Shown here in pieces: positions 9,738 through 18,340 of a stretch of DNA of 56,687 nt. Each line of letters opens with the position of its first letter. Position 1 is the stretch's first letter. Under the pieces are notes generated by a model. That model saw only the letters and a program-made list of their open reading frames with translations. It made no database searches and was not told where the DNA came from. The translations under genes were made by a program, and so were the position numbers. Source of the DNA: an uncultured Thermomicrobium sp. (lineage in GTDB: Bacteria > Chloroflexota > Chloroflexia > Thermomicrobiales > Thermomicrobiaceae); NCBI GenBank assembly GCA_938028665.1, contig CALIMB010000070.1, positions 1 to 56,687 on the forward strand, read 5' to 3'.

Positions 9738-10884
9738 CATGCAGCCTCCGAAGAGAAGCGATAAGCTCCTCGTGGACCCGCTGGCGAATGGGAAGATGCT
9801 TGTCTTGGACTTTTGGATGGACACGGTTTGTAAGCAGAACGAACACAAGCTGCCGAGCGGGGTCGATCCAGAGGGAGGTACCGGTAAAGCCGGTGTGACC
9901 GTAAGCAGTTGGACTCCAACCGCGGGCGGGGAAACTGTTACCAGCAGGATCAGTGTGGGCCAGCACCCAGCCGAGACCTCGACCGGGGCACTGAGGTCGG
10001 GTCGCTTCCTCAATGAGCGACTCGGGTAGGAGGGTGTGACCATGCCAGGAACCGCGCTGCAGCCATAGTTGGCTATACCGTGCCAGATCTGCGGCCGTGC
10101 TGAAGAGTCCAGCGTGTCCAGCTATGCCGTCGAGTCCATAAAAGGCGTTCCCGTCGTGCACCTCACCGCAAATGACCTCCCGGCGCCAACGTGGGAACTG
10201 CGCTGCTTGCTTGCCAGCAAGCTGCATTTCATAAAAGTTACCGCGTTCGGTGGCAGCGATGCGTGGTCGCCAACTTGCTGGAGGGCAGAACAACGTGTTC
10301 TGCATCCCGAGGGGAGTGAAGATTTCAGCCATAGCGACATCAGCAAGGTTTCTCCGAGTAACAGCACGGACCACTTCACCCAGCAGGATGTAGTTTAGGT
10401 CGCTATAGAGGACCTGTTGGCCGGGTTTGCAGGTTGGCTCAAGTTGTGCAATGGCCGAGACATATTCTTCGGGTCCGTGAGCTTGCAGATAGAGTGGCTG
10501 CCAGGCAGGAAGTCCTGAGGTGTGACTTAAGAGGCGACGGATGGTGACAGCTGATCGCCAGCCAGCTCGTCCAAATGTCGGAAGGATCTCACCGACTGGT
10601 TGATCGAGATCGAGCCTGTTGCGGGCAATGAGCAACAGCACGGCTGGTAAGGTCGCGACAACCTTATTCAGCGAGGCAAGATCGAAGAGTGTCTCTGGAG
10701 TCATGGGAATTTCGTGGGGTTCGCGGCAAGCCCAGCCAAGGGCCCAGTGAAAGAGTAGCGTCCCGCGGTAGGTGGCGAGGGCAACAGCTCCGCTAAAGGC
10801 GCCATCGTCGAGGCCACGTGTGAGGATCTGCCTTACGCCAACGAACTCCGCGGAAAGAGTCGCCGCTCGCGAAGCATCCTCCAT
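9730..10884 (-). CDS. Serine beta-lactamase-like hydrolase (class C/esterase family)
   Basis: The 384-residue protein has the SxxK nucleophile motif in DLASLNK (Ser71/Lys74) and a YSD/LNY second motif in VLYSDLNYILLGEVV. An HTG-like third element is in YGHTGFTGTSLW. Members include penicillin-binding peptidases, esterases and amide hydrolases. No signal peptide is visible, which suggests cytosolic hydrolysis of a muropeptide or related amide or ester. ATG at 10884 has AGGG nearby. A GTG at 10896 would overlap the stop of the small ORF as GTGA and is a real alternative. It is followed directly by anmK. Confidence 0.85.
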   Translation of the reverse strand: MEDASRAATLSAEFVGVRQILTRGLDDGAFSGAVALATYRGTLLFHWALGWACREPHEIPMTPETLFDLASLNKVVATLPAVLLLIARNRLDLDQPVGEILPTFGRAGWRSAVTIRRLLSHTSGLPAWQPLYLQAHGPEEYVSAIAQLEPTCKPGQQVLYSDLNYILLGEVVRAVTRRNLADVAMAEIFTPLGMQNTLFCPPASWRPRIAATERGNFYEMQLAGKQAAQFPRWRREVICGEVHDGNAFYGLDGIAGHAGLFSTAADLARYSQLWLQRGSWHGHTLLPESLIEEATRPQCPGRGLGWVLAHTDPAGNSFPARGWSPTAYGHTGFTGTSLWIDPARQLVFVLLTNRVHPKVQDKHLPIRQRVHEELIASLRRLHDE

Positions 10885-10892
10885 GCCTTCCC

Positions 10893-11027
10893 TCACTCCA
10901 TCTCATCCAGGACTTGCCTTAGAGGGCTGAGAACCATGATGCGAAGAGATAGTTCAAGGATTACCGCAACAACGCTGCCGAAGGCAGGAAGTGTTGGGCG
11001 CAGAACCGGAATGACCATCGACGTCAT
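10893..11027 (-). CDS. 44-codon ORF between nagA and the serine hydrolase gene
   Basis: This ORF begins MTSMVIPVLRPTLP and contains a hydrophobic/amphipathic stretch (FGSVVAVILELSLRI). Its ATG overlaps the nagA stop as ATGA, and its own TGA overlaps a GTG of the next gene as GTGA. It exactly fills the gap between two real genes, which suggests translation through the junction. It matches nothing I recognise. It could be a small membrane or regulatory peptide, or a remnant of a deleted gene kept for coupling. Confidence 0.4.
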   Translation of the reverse strand: MTSMVIPVLRPTLPAFGSVVAVILELSLRIMVLSPLRQVLDEME

Positions 11028-12235
11028 AAGGCCCTCGTGATAGAGAGTTCGGCAAGCTGTGGGAGGCGGGCAAGCAGCTCTTCGCTGACATAGGCAACAC
11101 GGCCACGGCAAAAGGTGGCTTGGACACGAAGGTCGGCGTCAAGGAGAACGAGGTCAGCATCATAACCTGGAAGAAGTCTTCCCTTGCGGTGGCCTAGCCC
11201 GAGCACTTTCGCTGGCACTGTGGAAAGCATGAGTGCTGCGTCCTCAAGCGAGATATCGACCATCTGTACGAGATTGCGGAGTGCTTGGTCCATGGTCAGG
11301 ATGCTGCCAGCAATGGTTCCATCACGCAGCCGGGCAAGGCCGTCTTCGACTACTGCGGGACGTCCGGCGAAGTGAAAGGTCGTGCCTGGGGGAAGTCCAG
11401 CTCCTGGCTGGGCGTCAGTGACAATGACGGTACGATGTAGGCCGAGCGCACGGATCAGGATACGCATGACTGCTGGTACGACATGACGGCCGTCGGCAAT
11501 GAGTTCACCGAAGGCGTGTTCTTGCTCGACGAGCGCACCGATCGGTCCTGGTGCACGGTGGAGCAATGGTGGCATAGCGTTAAAGCAGTGGGTCAAGAGT
11601 CGAGCACCGCGGGCGAAAGCCTCACGAGCCTGTTCATAAGTTGCGTCGGTATGTCCGAGGGCAACCGTAATGCCTGCTTGCCGGAAGCGATCCAGCAGGA
11701 TCATGGCTCCGGGAAGTTCAGGGGCTAGGGTTATGATACAGCGGTAGCCACGTACAGCATGGAGCAGTCGTTCTGCAAGGTTCACATCTGGTTGGCGAAG
11801 CCAGGATGGGTGATGAGCACCGTGGCGATCCGGGTTCAAGAAAGGGCCTTCGAGATAAATCCCCAGAGGTTGAGCACCAGCTGCAGTGCGCTGAGCAATG
11901 GCTTTGGCCGCAGTGGAGAGTTCTGCCTCCGGCAACCCGTCAGGGACACCGACCACATTGATCAAGAAAGCAGTAGTGCCTGTACGCACGACCCACCAGG
12001 AATAGGCGAGTATTTCTTCGGGATCCGTCGTGTGAAGGGCGAAGCCGCCGCCGCCGTGGGTATGTAAATCGAGGAAACCGGGAAGCAACAGGAGCCCTGT
12101 CGTGTCGAGGATCAGGCCGTTGGGTGGTCTGTGTGGGCCAAGGGCAGTGATTTGGCCATCGGTGATAGTTAAGGAGGTGCCGATCTGTCGGCTCCCTCCA
12201 TCCACAACTTCTCCGCCGGCGAGCGTGAGGAGCAT
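11024..12235 (-). CDS. nagA: N-acetylglucosamine-6-phosphate deacetylase
   Basis: A 403-residue amidohydrolase removing acetate from GlcNAc-6-phosphate. Metal and substrate motifs are DLHTHGGGG (about 56-64), YLEGPFLNP, the metal His in ALGHTDATYEQA, LTHCFNAM and the catalytic Asp in VTDAQPGAG. The end ADLVLLDADLRV is typical of the amidohydrolase composite barrel. ATG at 12235 is chosen because AGGAGGTGATC precedes it directly; the upstream GTG at 12241 lies inside that ribosome site. It is 10 bp downstream of the SIS enzyme gene and coupled (ATGA) to the 44-codon ORF. Its product, GlcN-6-phosphate, would feed a deaminase. Confidence 0.94.
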   Translation of the reverse strand: MLLTLAGGEVVDGGSRQIGTSLTITDGQITALGPHRPPNGLILDTTGLLLLPGFLDLHTHGGGGFALHTTDPEEILAYSWWVVRTGTTAFLINVVGVPDGLPEAELSTAAKAIAQRTAAGAQPLGIYLEGPFLNPDRHGAHHPSWLRQPDVNLAERLLHAVRGYRCIITLAPELPGAMILLDRFRQAGITVALGHTDATYEQAREAFARGARLLTHCFNAMPPLLHRAPGPIGALVEQEHAFGELIADGRHVVPAVMRILIRALGLHRTVIVTDAQPGAGLPPGTTFHFAGRPAVVEDGLARLRDGTIAGSILTMDQALRNLVQMVDISLEDAALMLSTVPAKVLGLGHRKGRLLPGYDADLVLLDADLRVQATFCRGRVAYVSEELLARLPQLAELSITRAL

Positions 12236-12245
12236 GATCACCTCC

Positions 12246-13283
12246 TCAAAGCGTCTGAGTCACTTTTTGTAGACCACGCGGGTGATCTGGGTCGAGCCCA
12301 CGCGCGCGAGCAAGACTGAGAGCGAGGAGCTGCCCGGGGATGACGGCGACGATCGGGGACAACCACTCCGCAATAGCCGGCGGCAGCGCCAGAGCAAGAT
12401 CCGCTTGAGAGAGAAGAAACGCATCATCACTAATAATGGCGAGAGCTGCCTGTTGCTGGCGGAGTTCGCCAATCAAGCGAACAACATCGTCAAAGACGCG
12501 ACCAGTTGGCGCCACAGCAATGATGGGAAAACCGGGTTCAATGAGCGCGATGGGGCCGTGCCGAAAGTCAGCAGAAGAGTACGGTTCAGCTACAATGAGG
12601 CAGGTTTCCTTTAGCTTCAGTGCGATCTCAAAGGCGGTTGCATAGTTGAAGCCGCGGGCTAGGACCACAAGGTGGCGAGCTGAGAGAAACGGTTCGAGTC
12701 GATTAGAGAGGTCACGGTTGCGCTCCAGGGTTTCGTAGACAAGTGTCGGCACGAGACGGAGTTCGTGATGCCGCACACTATCTTGAGCAAGTGCCACACT
12801 CAGGGAAGCAAGCGCCAACAGCTGGGCTGTGTAGGTCTTCGTAGCGGCAACAGCACGCTCCTCTCCGGCAAAGAGAGGGAGCACCAGTTCAGCTGCTCTT
12901 GCGAGTGGTGCGGAAGGATCGTTTGTGATGGCCAGAGTCAACGCGCCCTGCCGTCGTCCCTCGGTGATGACCGTGACGATATCGGGTGAATAGCCACTTT
13001 GACTGATACCGATAACCAGGGATTGGGTGAGGGTTGGCGGTCGTTGGTAGAAGGTAAAGAGGGATGGGGTTGCCAAAGCGACCGGGAGTTGATTGTAGGC
13101 TGCCAAGAGATACTGAGCATAGCGTGCCGCATTGTCGGAAGAGCCACGTGCGGCGATCACAACAAACCGAGGCGAGAACGCACGAATGCGGTCAGCGACA
13201 TCGTGGACGATAGCGCAACTCTCCGATAGGAGACGGGCCAGGACGGTTGGTTGTTCAAAGATTTCCTGTTCAAACAGCGACAC
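12246..13283 (-). CDS. SIS-domain aminosugar enzyme (GlmS isomerase-like; likely glucosamine-6-phosphate deaminase)
   Basis: This 345-residue protein has two sugar-isomerase domains. The first has VVIAARGSSDNAARYAQYLL and IGISQSGYSPDIV. The second has ARGFNYATAFEIALKLKETC and ADFRHGPIALIEPG, as in the isomerase half of GlmS. The glutaminase domain of GlmS is absent, which fits catabolic deaminases of the NagB-II/AgaS kind. GTG at 13283 is preceded by GGAGGGAAATC and overlaps the upstream oxidoreductase gene by 14 nt; a reading to 13364 would bury it. Next to nagA, it most likely converts GlcN-6-phosphate to fructose-6-phosphate and ammonia. A GalN-6-phosphate substrate is possible. Confidence 0.86.
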   Translation of the reverse strand: MSLFEQEIFEQPTVLARLLSESCAIVHDVADRIRAFSPRFVVIAARGSSDNAARYAQYLLAAYNQLPVALATPSLFTFYQRPPTLTQSLVIGISQSGYSPDIVTVITEGRRQGALTLAITNDPSAPLARAAELVLPLFAGEERAVAATKTYTAQLLALASLSVALAQDSVRHHELRLVPTLVYETLERNRDLSNRLEPFLSARHLVVLARGFNYATAFEIALKLKETCLIVAEPYSSADFRHGPIALIEPGFPIIAVAPTGRVFDDVVRLIGELRQQQAALAIISDDAFLLSQADLALALPPAIAEWLSPIVAVIPGQLLALSLARARGLDPDHPRGLQKVTQTL

Positions 13284-14547
13284 GATTTCCCTCCAACTTC
13301 CGGCGAAAGGTGGGGAGGTCAATAACCGTACCGGACAGACGGGATTCCTCGGCAGCAAAGGCAAGCAGATGACTCTCCACTGACTGGCGAGCAGTGGTTA
13401 AAACGTCGGAGCGCTCCCCACGAACGGCTTGGACAAACGCACGGATGAGTCCATAATCACCGCCACTATGCCCTCCGATTGGGGGCCCAAGGCGAATGGT
13501 TTCGACCGTCCCAGTGAGATGGTCAGCGACAAGAAGCTCGCGGCGGGATTCGTTGGCGAGAAGGGTTGCACGAGTTCCGTCAATACGAACGGTTCGACCC
13601 TCAACGTGGGATGCGCCTTGCATCGTGAGCGAAACAGCGAGTTTCTCGGCAAACTCCATGAGAACGACCTGATGATCAACGGCCGTATTATCGCAGTGGT
13701 AGACACAACGACCGTACGGGCCAGTACGGAGTGCATGCAGGATCGCAGCAGGATCTGGATTGGGAGAGACGGCATGCTGCAAAGCGCCCCCCGCTGCGAG
13801 GACCAAATAGACCCTTGGCGCATAGTACGGGCACTCATCAGCAACTGGACAACCATCGGTACAGCGGAGCGGGGCGCCAGGGGGAGCTTTCTCGGCAGTG
13901 AAATGGGTCAAGGAACCGAAGGAAACCAGGCGTTCGCAGGGACGGTTGAGAATCCAGACGAGAAGATCGAGGTCGTGGCAGCACTTGGTCAAGATCATCG
14001 GAGAGGAACGTTGCGTGTTTGCCCAGTTGCCACGGATAAAGCTGTGGGCAAAGTGGTAGAAGGAGAGATTCTCGCGCCAGTCGACCGAGACGATCTCGCC
14101 TAGGCGACCGTGGTGGACCAGGTCATAGATCGTGCGGAAGAAGGGCGCATACCGGAGGACATGTGCGATCTGCAGCATCCGGCCTGTTTGCTCAGCAGTC
14201 GTCACCAGGGCAAGACAGTGCTCGGGTGTCGTGGCCATCGGTTTCTCCAATAGGACGTGGTAACCGATGTTGAGGAACGCGATAGTGCTTGGGAAGTGGT
14301 CACGATCCATGGTAGCGTTGATGAGTGCGGGTGCAAGCTGCGGCTGTTCAGCTAATTCCTCCCAGGAGCGAAACTGCCGTTCGGGAGGGATACCGTGCTG
14401 CTGGGCAAAACGGGCTCGGCGTTCGTCGTTGGGTTCGGCAACGGCGACAAAACGGAGATCCCAGGGTACGCGGAGGGCATATGTGCCGTATGCGAGGATA
14501 CCACGATTTCCTGCACCCACCATGACCGCTTCGACCGGCTGCTGCAT
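13270..14547 (-). CDS. Gfo/Idh/MocA-family NAD(P)-dependent oxidoreductase
   Basis: The 425-residue protein has an N-terminal Rossmann fold with VGAGNRG (10-16) and FVAVAEPN, then the family EKP motif in HVLLEKPMATT. The C-terminal alpha/beta domain carries a cysteine cluster (RCTDGCPVADECPYY) that is unusual for the family and may bind metal. It also contains NTQRSSPMILTKCCHDLDLL, the region where family members place catalytic Lys and His. These enzymes oxidise or epimerise sugars, and some act as retaining glycosidases. AGGAGG lies about 10 nt before ATG 14547. It heads the amino-sugar run, downstream of the 14649-14688 hairpin. Confidence 0.88.
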   Translation of the reverse strand: MQQPVEAVMVGAGNRGILAYGTYALRVPWDLRFVAVAEPNDERRARFAQQHGIPPERQFRSWEELAEQPQLAPALINATMDRDHFPSTIAFLNIGYHVLLEKPMATTPEHCLALVTTAEQTGRMLQIAHVLRYAPFFRTIYDLVHHGRLGEIVSVDWRENLSFYHFAHSFIRGNWANTQRSSPMILTKCCHDLDLLVWILNRPCERLVSFGSLTHFTAEKAPPGAPLRCTDGCPVADECPYYAPRVYLVLAAGGALQHAVSPNPDPAAILHALRTGPYGRCVYHCDNTAVDHQVVLMEFAEKLAVSLTMQGASHVEGRTVRIDGTRATLLANESRRELLVADHLTGTVETIRLGPPIGGHSGGDYGLIRAFVQAVRGERSDVLTTARQSVESHLLAFAAEESRLSGTVIDLPTFRRKLEGNRVAV

Positions 14548-14648
14548 GAGTGGCCCTGCCTCCTCTTCGTGGAGCTCGTAATAGAGTCCGTTGTTCGGTC
14601 GTTTTGTTGCTCTGCGTGAGTTTCACGTAGAGCGGTGCTGGATGATTA

Positions 14649-14688
14649 GCCAACTCGTCCGCTCCCGTGCTGGAGCGGACGAGTTGGC
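14649..14688. terminator. 17-bp perfect stem hairpin after the binding-protein fragment
   Basis: GCCAACTCGTCCGCTCC at 14649-14665 pairs exactly with 14672-14688 across a 6-nt loop. It begins 15 nt after the stop of the binding-protein fragment and lies about 100 nt before the oxidoreductase start. No T-tract follows. It separates transport from enzyme genes and probably terminates or protects the upstream transcript. Confidence 0.75.
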
Positions 14689-14702
14689 CCAACGCTGCGC
14701 CG

Positions 14703-15577
14703 TTATACTGGTTTTAGTTGGCCGGTCCAGATCATTATGACAGCAAAGTTATCACCGTACGGTGCGTTGAGATAGATGGGATCGCTATCAGGTGGCCAAG
14801 GTTGAACGCGTACTCCCTCACGGACCGGGTTGTTTCCATAGCGCTCCCAGAGCGGGATAATGGGAAGAAGTTCATTAAAGGCAAGAGCCAGTTTTGTGAT
14901 ATTCTGCCGCTGTGCCTCGACATCAAGGCCGAGTCCGGCGTCAACCACCATCTTCTCCAAGTCCACCTCGCCTAACATGTCCGTTGTCTGCTTGAGTTCG
15001 AAGCCGATGCCGCGGCCACCCTGGTTAACAGCCATGGGAATATTGTGGGTGAACAAGTCCTGGACAAAGGCGAAGTGTGGATGGGGGTTTGTGCTGGATC
15101 CCCAGGCTTGGATGGCAAGCTGGAAGTTCCCTTTATCGACCTCGATCGGTTGCTGGGAGTAGGTGACACTCCGTGGTGCGACCTTAATCCCGAAGCGGGT
15201 GAGTTGGTCAGCAAGATTCTGTGCAGCAGCCGACCAGTCAGCAAATTCAGCAGGGAAGAGCAGTTCATATTCTGCATTCTTGCCGTCCGGTGTCTGCCAC
15301 GTGTCGCCGCTCTTCCGCCAACCAGCCTGCGTGAGCAGGTCGGCGGCGCGATTCGGGTTGAGCTCATAAGTGTTAAGCTTGGCAAGGTCCGCTTGCGGGA
15401 TCCAGTCAGGCACCAAAATGTCGGAGAAGCCAGCCATATACTTGACCGCCTTACCGGAGTCGCCAAGCGAGACGGTGCCGTTCTGGACACGATCGATAGC
15501 GTACGCCAGAGCCTGGCGAGCGCGCTTGTCACGGAACTCCGGCAGTTTGTCCATGTTAAAGAGGCAAGGAGTCGAGC
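14703..15577 (-). pseudogene. ABC-transporter substrate-binding protein, family 5 (C-terminal half only)
   Basis: Residues from LFNMDKLPEFRDKRARQALAYAID onward match the second half of peptide/oligosaccharide-binding proteins (SBP_bac_5). Further family features are LTQAGWRKSGDTW, the LNPNRAADLL hinge region and an end FNELLPIIPLWERYG with GDNFAVIMIW. About 290 residues remain of the usual 550-600. The signal peptide, lipobox and first lobe are missing. Upstream, the sequence changes within about 20 bp into the NamZ coding frame, which is out of register. Either a deletion joined two genes or the assembly is wrong here. The product as read could not be exported. Confidence 0.85.
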
Positions 15578-16123
15578 ACACTCGCCAACAGTGAGACCGT
15601 GCCGAATGGGCATGGGATGACAGCCAACAAAAGAGCGAAAAGCCGGATCGAGGATGTTCCCCTCAACAGTGCAGCCATTTAACGGGTTTGGGCGATCAAA
15701 GACAACAAAAAGGCATCCTGCCTGGGCCGCAGCCTGTTGGGCGAGTGCCAAGGTCGACAGATAGGTGCTGTAGCGGACACCGAAGTCCTGGAGGTCAAAG
15801 ATGAGGGCTTCAAGCTCTTGAAGGACCGACTGCGGGGGTTCTCGTCGAGAACCATACAGACTGAAGATTGGAAGACCAGTGCGACTCTCGTGCATATCGT
15901 GGAGCTCTTGGCCTGCCTGGCTCTCTCCGTACAGGCCATGCTCAGGGCTAAACAGGACGCGAAGATCTACTCGCCCACTCTGCAGCAGTATGTCGATGGT
16001 CCGTTCAAATTGCGTATTGATACCAGTTTGATTGGTAATGAGTCCGACACGTTTACCCTCAATCGATGGACATCCCCCTTCCAGAAACACTTCGACGCCG
16101 GTGCGAACCCGCTGTTCGATCAT
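15561..16123 (-). pseudogene. NamZ-type exo-beta-N-acetylmuramidase (DUF1343), N-terminal half only
   Basis: ATG at 16123 opens a frame typical of DUF1343/GH171 up to HGLTVGECARLL (about residue 187). Features include GKRVGLITNQTG, FSPEHGLYGESQAGQ, LIFDLQDFGVRYSTY, VVFDRPNPLNG and VEGNILDP. The remaining half of the usual roughly 390 residues is gone. The open frame continues to 14972 only as an out-of-register reading of the binding-protein gene. NamZ releases MurNAc from the non-reducing end of peptidoglycan fragments, fitting the neighbouring AnmK/NagA genes. The catalytic domain is truncated, so an active product is doubtful. Confidence 0.85.
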
Positions 16124-16575
16124 AGGCTCTTTCCTTCTGACAACACGGCAATATTTCTCCGCGCCTCGATCGGCACGCCACTGTTTTGTACGTCATCCTC
16201 GACGTACCCTCCGGCATGGGGTGAGCGATCAACTGGACGACCATGTGAACACCTCTCGGCCCGATGTCAGCAAAGTCGATTGGCCATGGCTCGGTCCAGA
16301 TTATGATAGCGCTATCTGCGTGAGCCCGGTTTCTACGACGCGTTCCTGCCACCTCCTTTTCAAGCCTCCGTCCACCGTTCGACTGACAATCAGAGTGCTT
16401 GGGAACGCGAGGGAGAGCCACCGGAGTTCGCGTGCTTGTTCAGTGTCCGGCAATAATGGGTGGAAGGAAAGCGAGTATGGTTTTACGCTGTTTACAACAC
16501 AGAGACTGCGACATTTCTACTACCGTGGAGCGATTGCCCCCAAGTAGAGAAGAGCTTCAGGAGTATGACCTGTAC

Positions 16576-17478
16576 CTAATGCAGGTAAGAACTGCCAGAT
16601 CTACGAGTTCGTCTGTGAGCAAGATCGCGCAGATAGTCGAGCACCTGACGGTCGATCCAGTCGGCGTCGAGTGGGATACGCTCCTCAAAATTTTCATTAC
16701 CGAGCAGCATGCTATAGGCCTGGCGCGTCGCCTCGTCCCATTCCCCATGAGCCGGCCCGTGGTAGTAGCCGAGCGTGCGCATGAGCTCCTGGAGCTCTTG
16801 CAGTAGTGCTCCGACAAGGGGCAAACGGTCTTCCGGGCTTGGTTTTGCAAAATAGAGTTGCCAGATCCTATAGAGGCGTTGCAGCTCTTCAACCGGATTG
16901 GGATGATCATCAACACGGAGGTCGATCATGCGATCCGTGTACCCGCCATAACCCCCTCGTTCCTTGACAACCAGCAGTGCGGCAGACTGGCGACCACGCC
17001 GATCACCGCCGGCACGATCGCCCGCAGCGAGCGCAGCGAGCAAGCGCGCAGCAAGTGGCCCAGACGTCGACTCGAACGTCTCAGCCATCGCATTGACAAC
17101 CGCGGGACCGACCAGGATATTCCCTTGCACTGCATAGCCGGAACCGACACGCCCCCCAGCCCAGGCATGGCAACTGCTGCCGGTGAAGGTGGCAGCACCA
17201 CCGCGCGCATCGACAATGCCGACTTGCCGGAGCTCTCGCTCGGGATCATCAGCAAGGAGCCGCGCCAGTGTCTCCTGTGCTGCATACCCAGCCGCCAGGA
17301 GTTCCAGGCCGCGGGGGCCATAGGAGACGTTAGCATAGGACTGCGTGGCAAGAGCTCCCACTCCCGCCCGTGCCCAAGGGACTACCGCACCAACAGCGAG
17401 AAACTTGGAAGCAACAGCAATACCAAGCTCGCCCGTCGCAAGATCGACGGCAACAAGAGAGAAGGTCGAAGGATACAC
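16576..17478 (-). CDS. DUF1028 family protein with C-terminal peptidoglycan-binding-like domain
   Basis: The 300-residue protein begins YPSTFSLVAVDLATGELGIA, the DUF1028 hallmark (Ntn-hydrolase-like fold). It continues with WARAGVGALATQSYAN and GGAATFTGSSCHAWAG. From about 200 on, after DRMIDLRVDDHPNPVEELQRL, it has the C-terminal domain annotated in families as a putative peptidoglycan-binding domain (LGYYHGPAHGEWDEATRQAY). GTG at 17478 is chosen because AAGGAGG lies 7 nt upstream; an ATG at 17496 would contain that site. The reaction is not established for the family. Its position next to NamZ-type sequence suggests a role with cell-wall fragments. Confidence 0.87.
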   Translation of the reverse strand: MYPSTFSLVAVDLATGELGIAVASKFLAVGAVVPWARAGVGALATQSYANVSYGPRGLELLAAGYAAQETLARLLADDPERELRQVGIVDARGGAATFTGSSCHAWAGGRVGSGYAVQGNILVGPAVVNAMAETFESTSGPLAARLLAALAAGDRAGGDRRGRQSAALLVVKERGGYGGYTDRMIDLRVDDHPNPVEELQRLYRIWQLYFAKPSPEDRLPLVGALLQELQELMRTLGYYHGPAHGEWDEATRQAYSMLLGNENFEERIPLDADWIDRQVLDYLRDLAHRRTRRSGSSYLH

Positions 17479-17617
17479 TGCATGTCCTCCTTGCATTGTT
17501 CCCACCCTAACCGTTGGAGGATCGAGCAACCAGTGTTTGTCTTATTCGGCTAGCGCTCACCTCCCTGTTCTCAATACCTCGATTTTGACCTGTTTGGACA
17601 TAGCCCTGACTCTAACC

Positions 17618-17669
17618 GGCAACAGCCCGGACAACTGCTCAACCAGTTGACCAACGCATGGCTGTTGCC
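17618..17669. terminator. Two-tier hairpin after the helicase operon
   Basis: GGCAACAGCC (17618-17627) pairs exactly with 17660-17669, enclosing an inner stem CAACTG/CAGTTG (17632-17637/17644-17649). It lies 57 nt beyond the stop of the last gene of the helicase operon (minus strand) and 140 nt before the DUF1028 start. No T-tract is seen. Confidence 0.6.
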
Positions 17670-17725
17670 CCCTGATCGCAGTTGAGACCACAGACAGGCA
17701 TGAGCTCACACCAGCACGCCCTTAT

Positions 17726-18340
17726 CTACCACCACGGGCGTATCAGCTGTAAAGCACGTCCATCCTGTTCCCAACGCAGCCAACCAAGACCGACAAGTAT
17801 TGCCAGACAGGCGGCAAGTTCCCGGCGCGAGCCCTCAAAGTCGGGCTGGGTAGGAGTCTTGTCTGTTCCCGAGACTGGTGCGGCAGCTCGATCGACGACT
17901 GCCAGAGCATCGGTGAGCCAGCGTTCTGCAAGTTCGAAGCATGACCAGATCCTGCGCTCGGCAAACCGTTGGCCCAGCCACTGGGCAGCCGGATGCTGTG
18001 GGAGACACTCAGCGAGGAGTTCTGGCCGTCGGATGAAGGCACGGCTCTCAGTAGTCAGCTGGAACTTGCGCCCGCCCTTACCGCGACCGTCCTTATCCTC
18101 GAAGTCGCGGGTGTAGGGACAACGAGTGGTCAGGGGGCAGTTGTGCTCGTAACAGCGCGGGATTCGCCGTGTGAGTGGGCGCAGGAGGTTGATCCGACCA
18201 AGCAGGAGCAGGACCCCAGGTGCAAGAGCACCAGGATACTCAAGTTCGGCCTGGTGGACACACATAATGCTGTTCTCGCCGAAGGCAGCGAGCTGGCTCG
18301 CGAGGGCCGCGGGGCTTAGGCAGGGCGCATCAAGCGTCAC
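17726..18340 (-). CDS. Unrecognised 204-residue protein with a Cys cluster, coupled to the helicase
   Basis: No family is recognised. The GTG start at 18340 overlaps the helicase stop as GTGA, so the two are translationally coupled. A cysteine cluster C-x4-C-x5-C in RRIPRCYEHNCPLTTRCPYT (about 60-80), followed by a basic/glycine loop DKDGRGKGGRKFQL, could bind an Fe-S cluster or zinc. The middle is rich in arginine and glutamate. The C-terminal 40 residues look like a small winged-helix or beta element (LGWLRWEQDGRALQLIRPWW). Because it is the last gene of a nuclease-helicase unit, a nucleic-acid-related accessory role is inferred, not shown. Confidence 0.75.
   Translation of the reverse strand: MTLDAPCLSPAALASQLAAFGENSIMCVHQAELEYPGALAPGVLLLLGRINLLRPLTRRIPRCYEHNCPLTTRCPYTRDFEDKDGRGKGGRKFQLTTESRAFIRRPELLAECLPQHPAAQWLGQRFAERRIWSCFELAERWLTDALAVVDRAAAPVSGTDKTPTQPDFEGSRRELAACLAILVGLGWLRWEQDGRALQLIRPWW

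Noticed and set aside
16130-16575. Minus-strand frame of about 120 codons upstream of namZ (reaching 16421)
   Set aside because: It lacks family likeness and a ribosome site. The region is better read as leader, with a GTACGTC/GACGTAC hairpin near 16188-16207.
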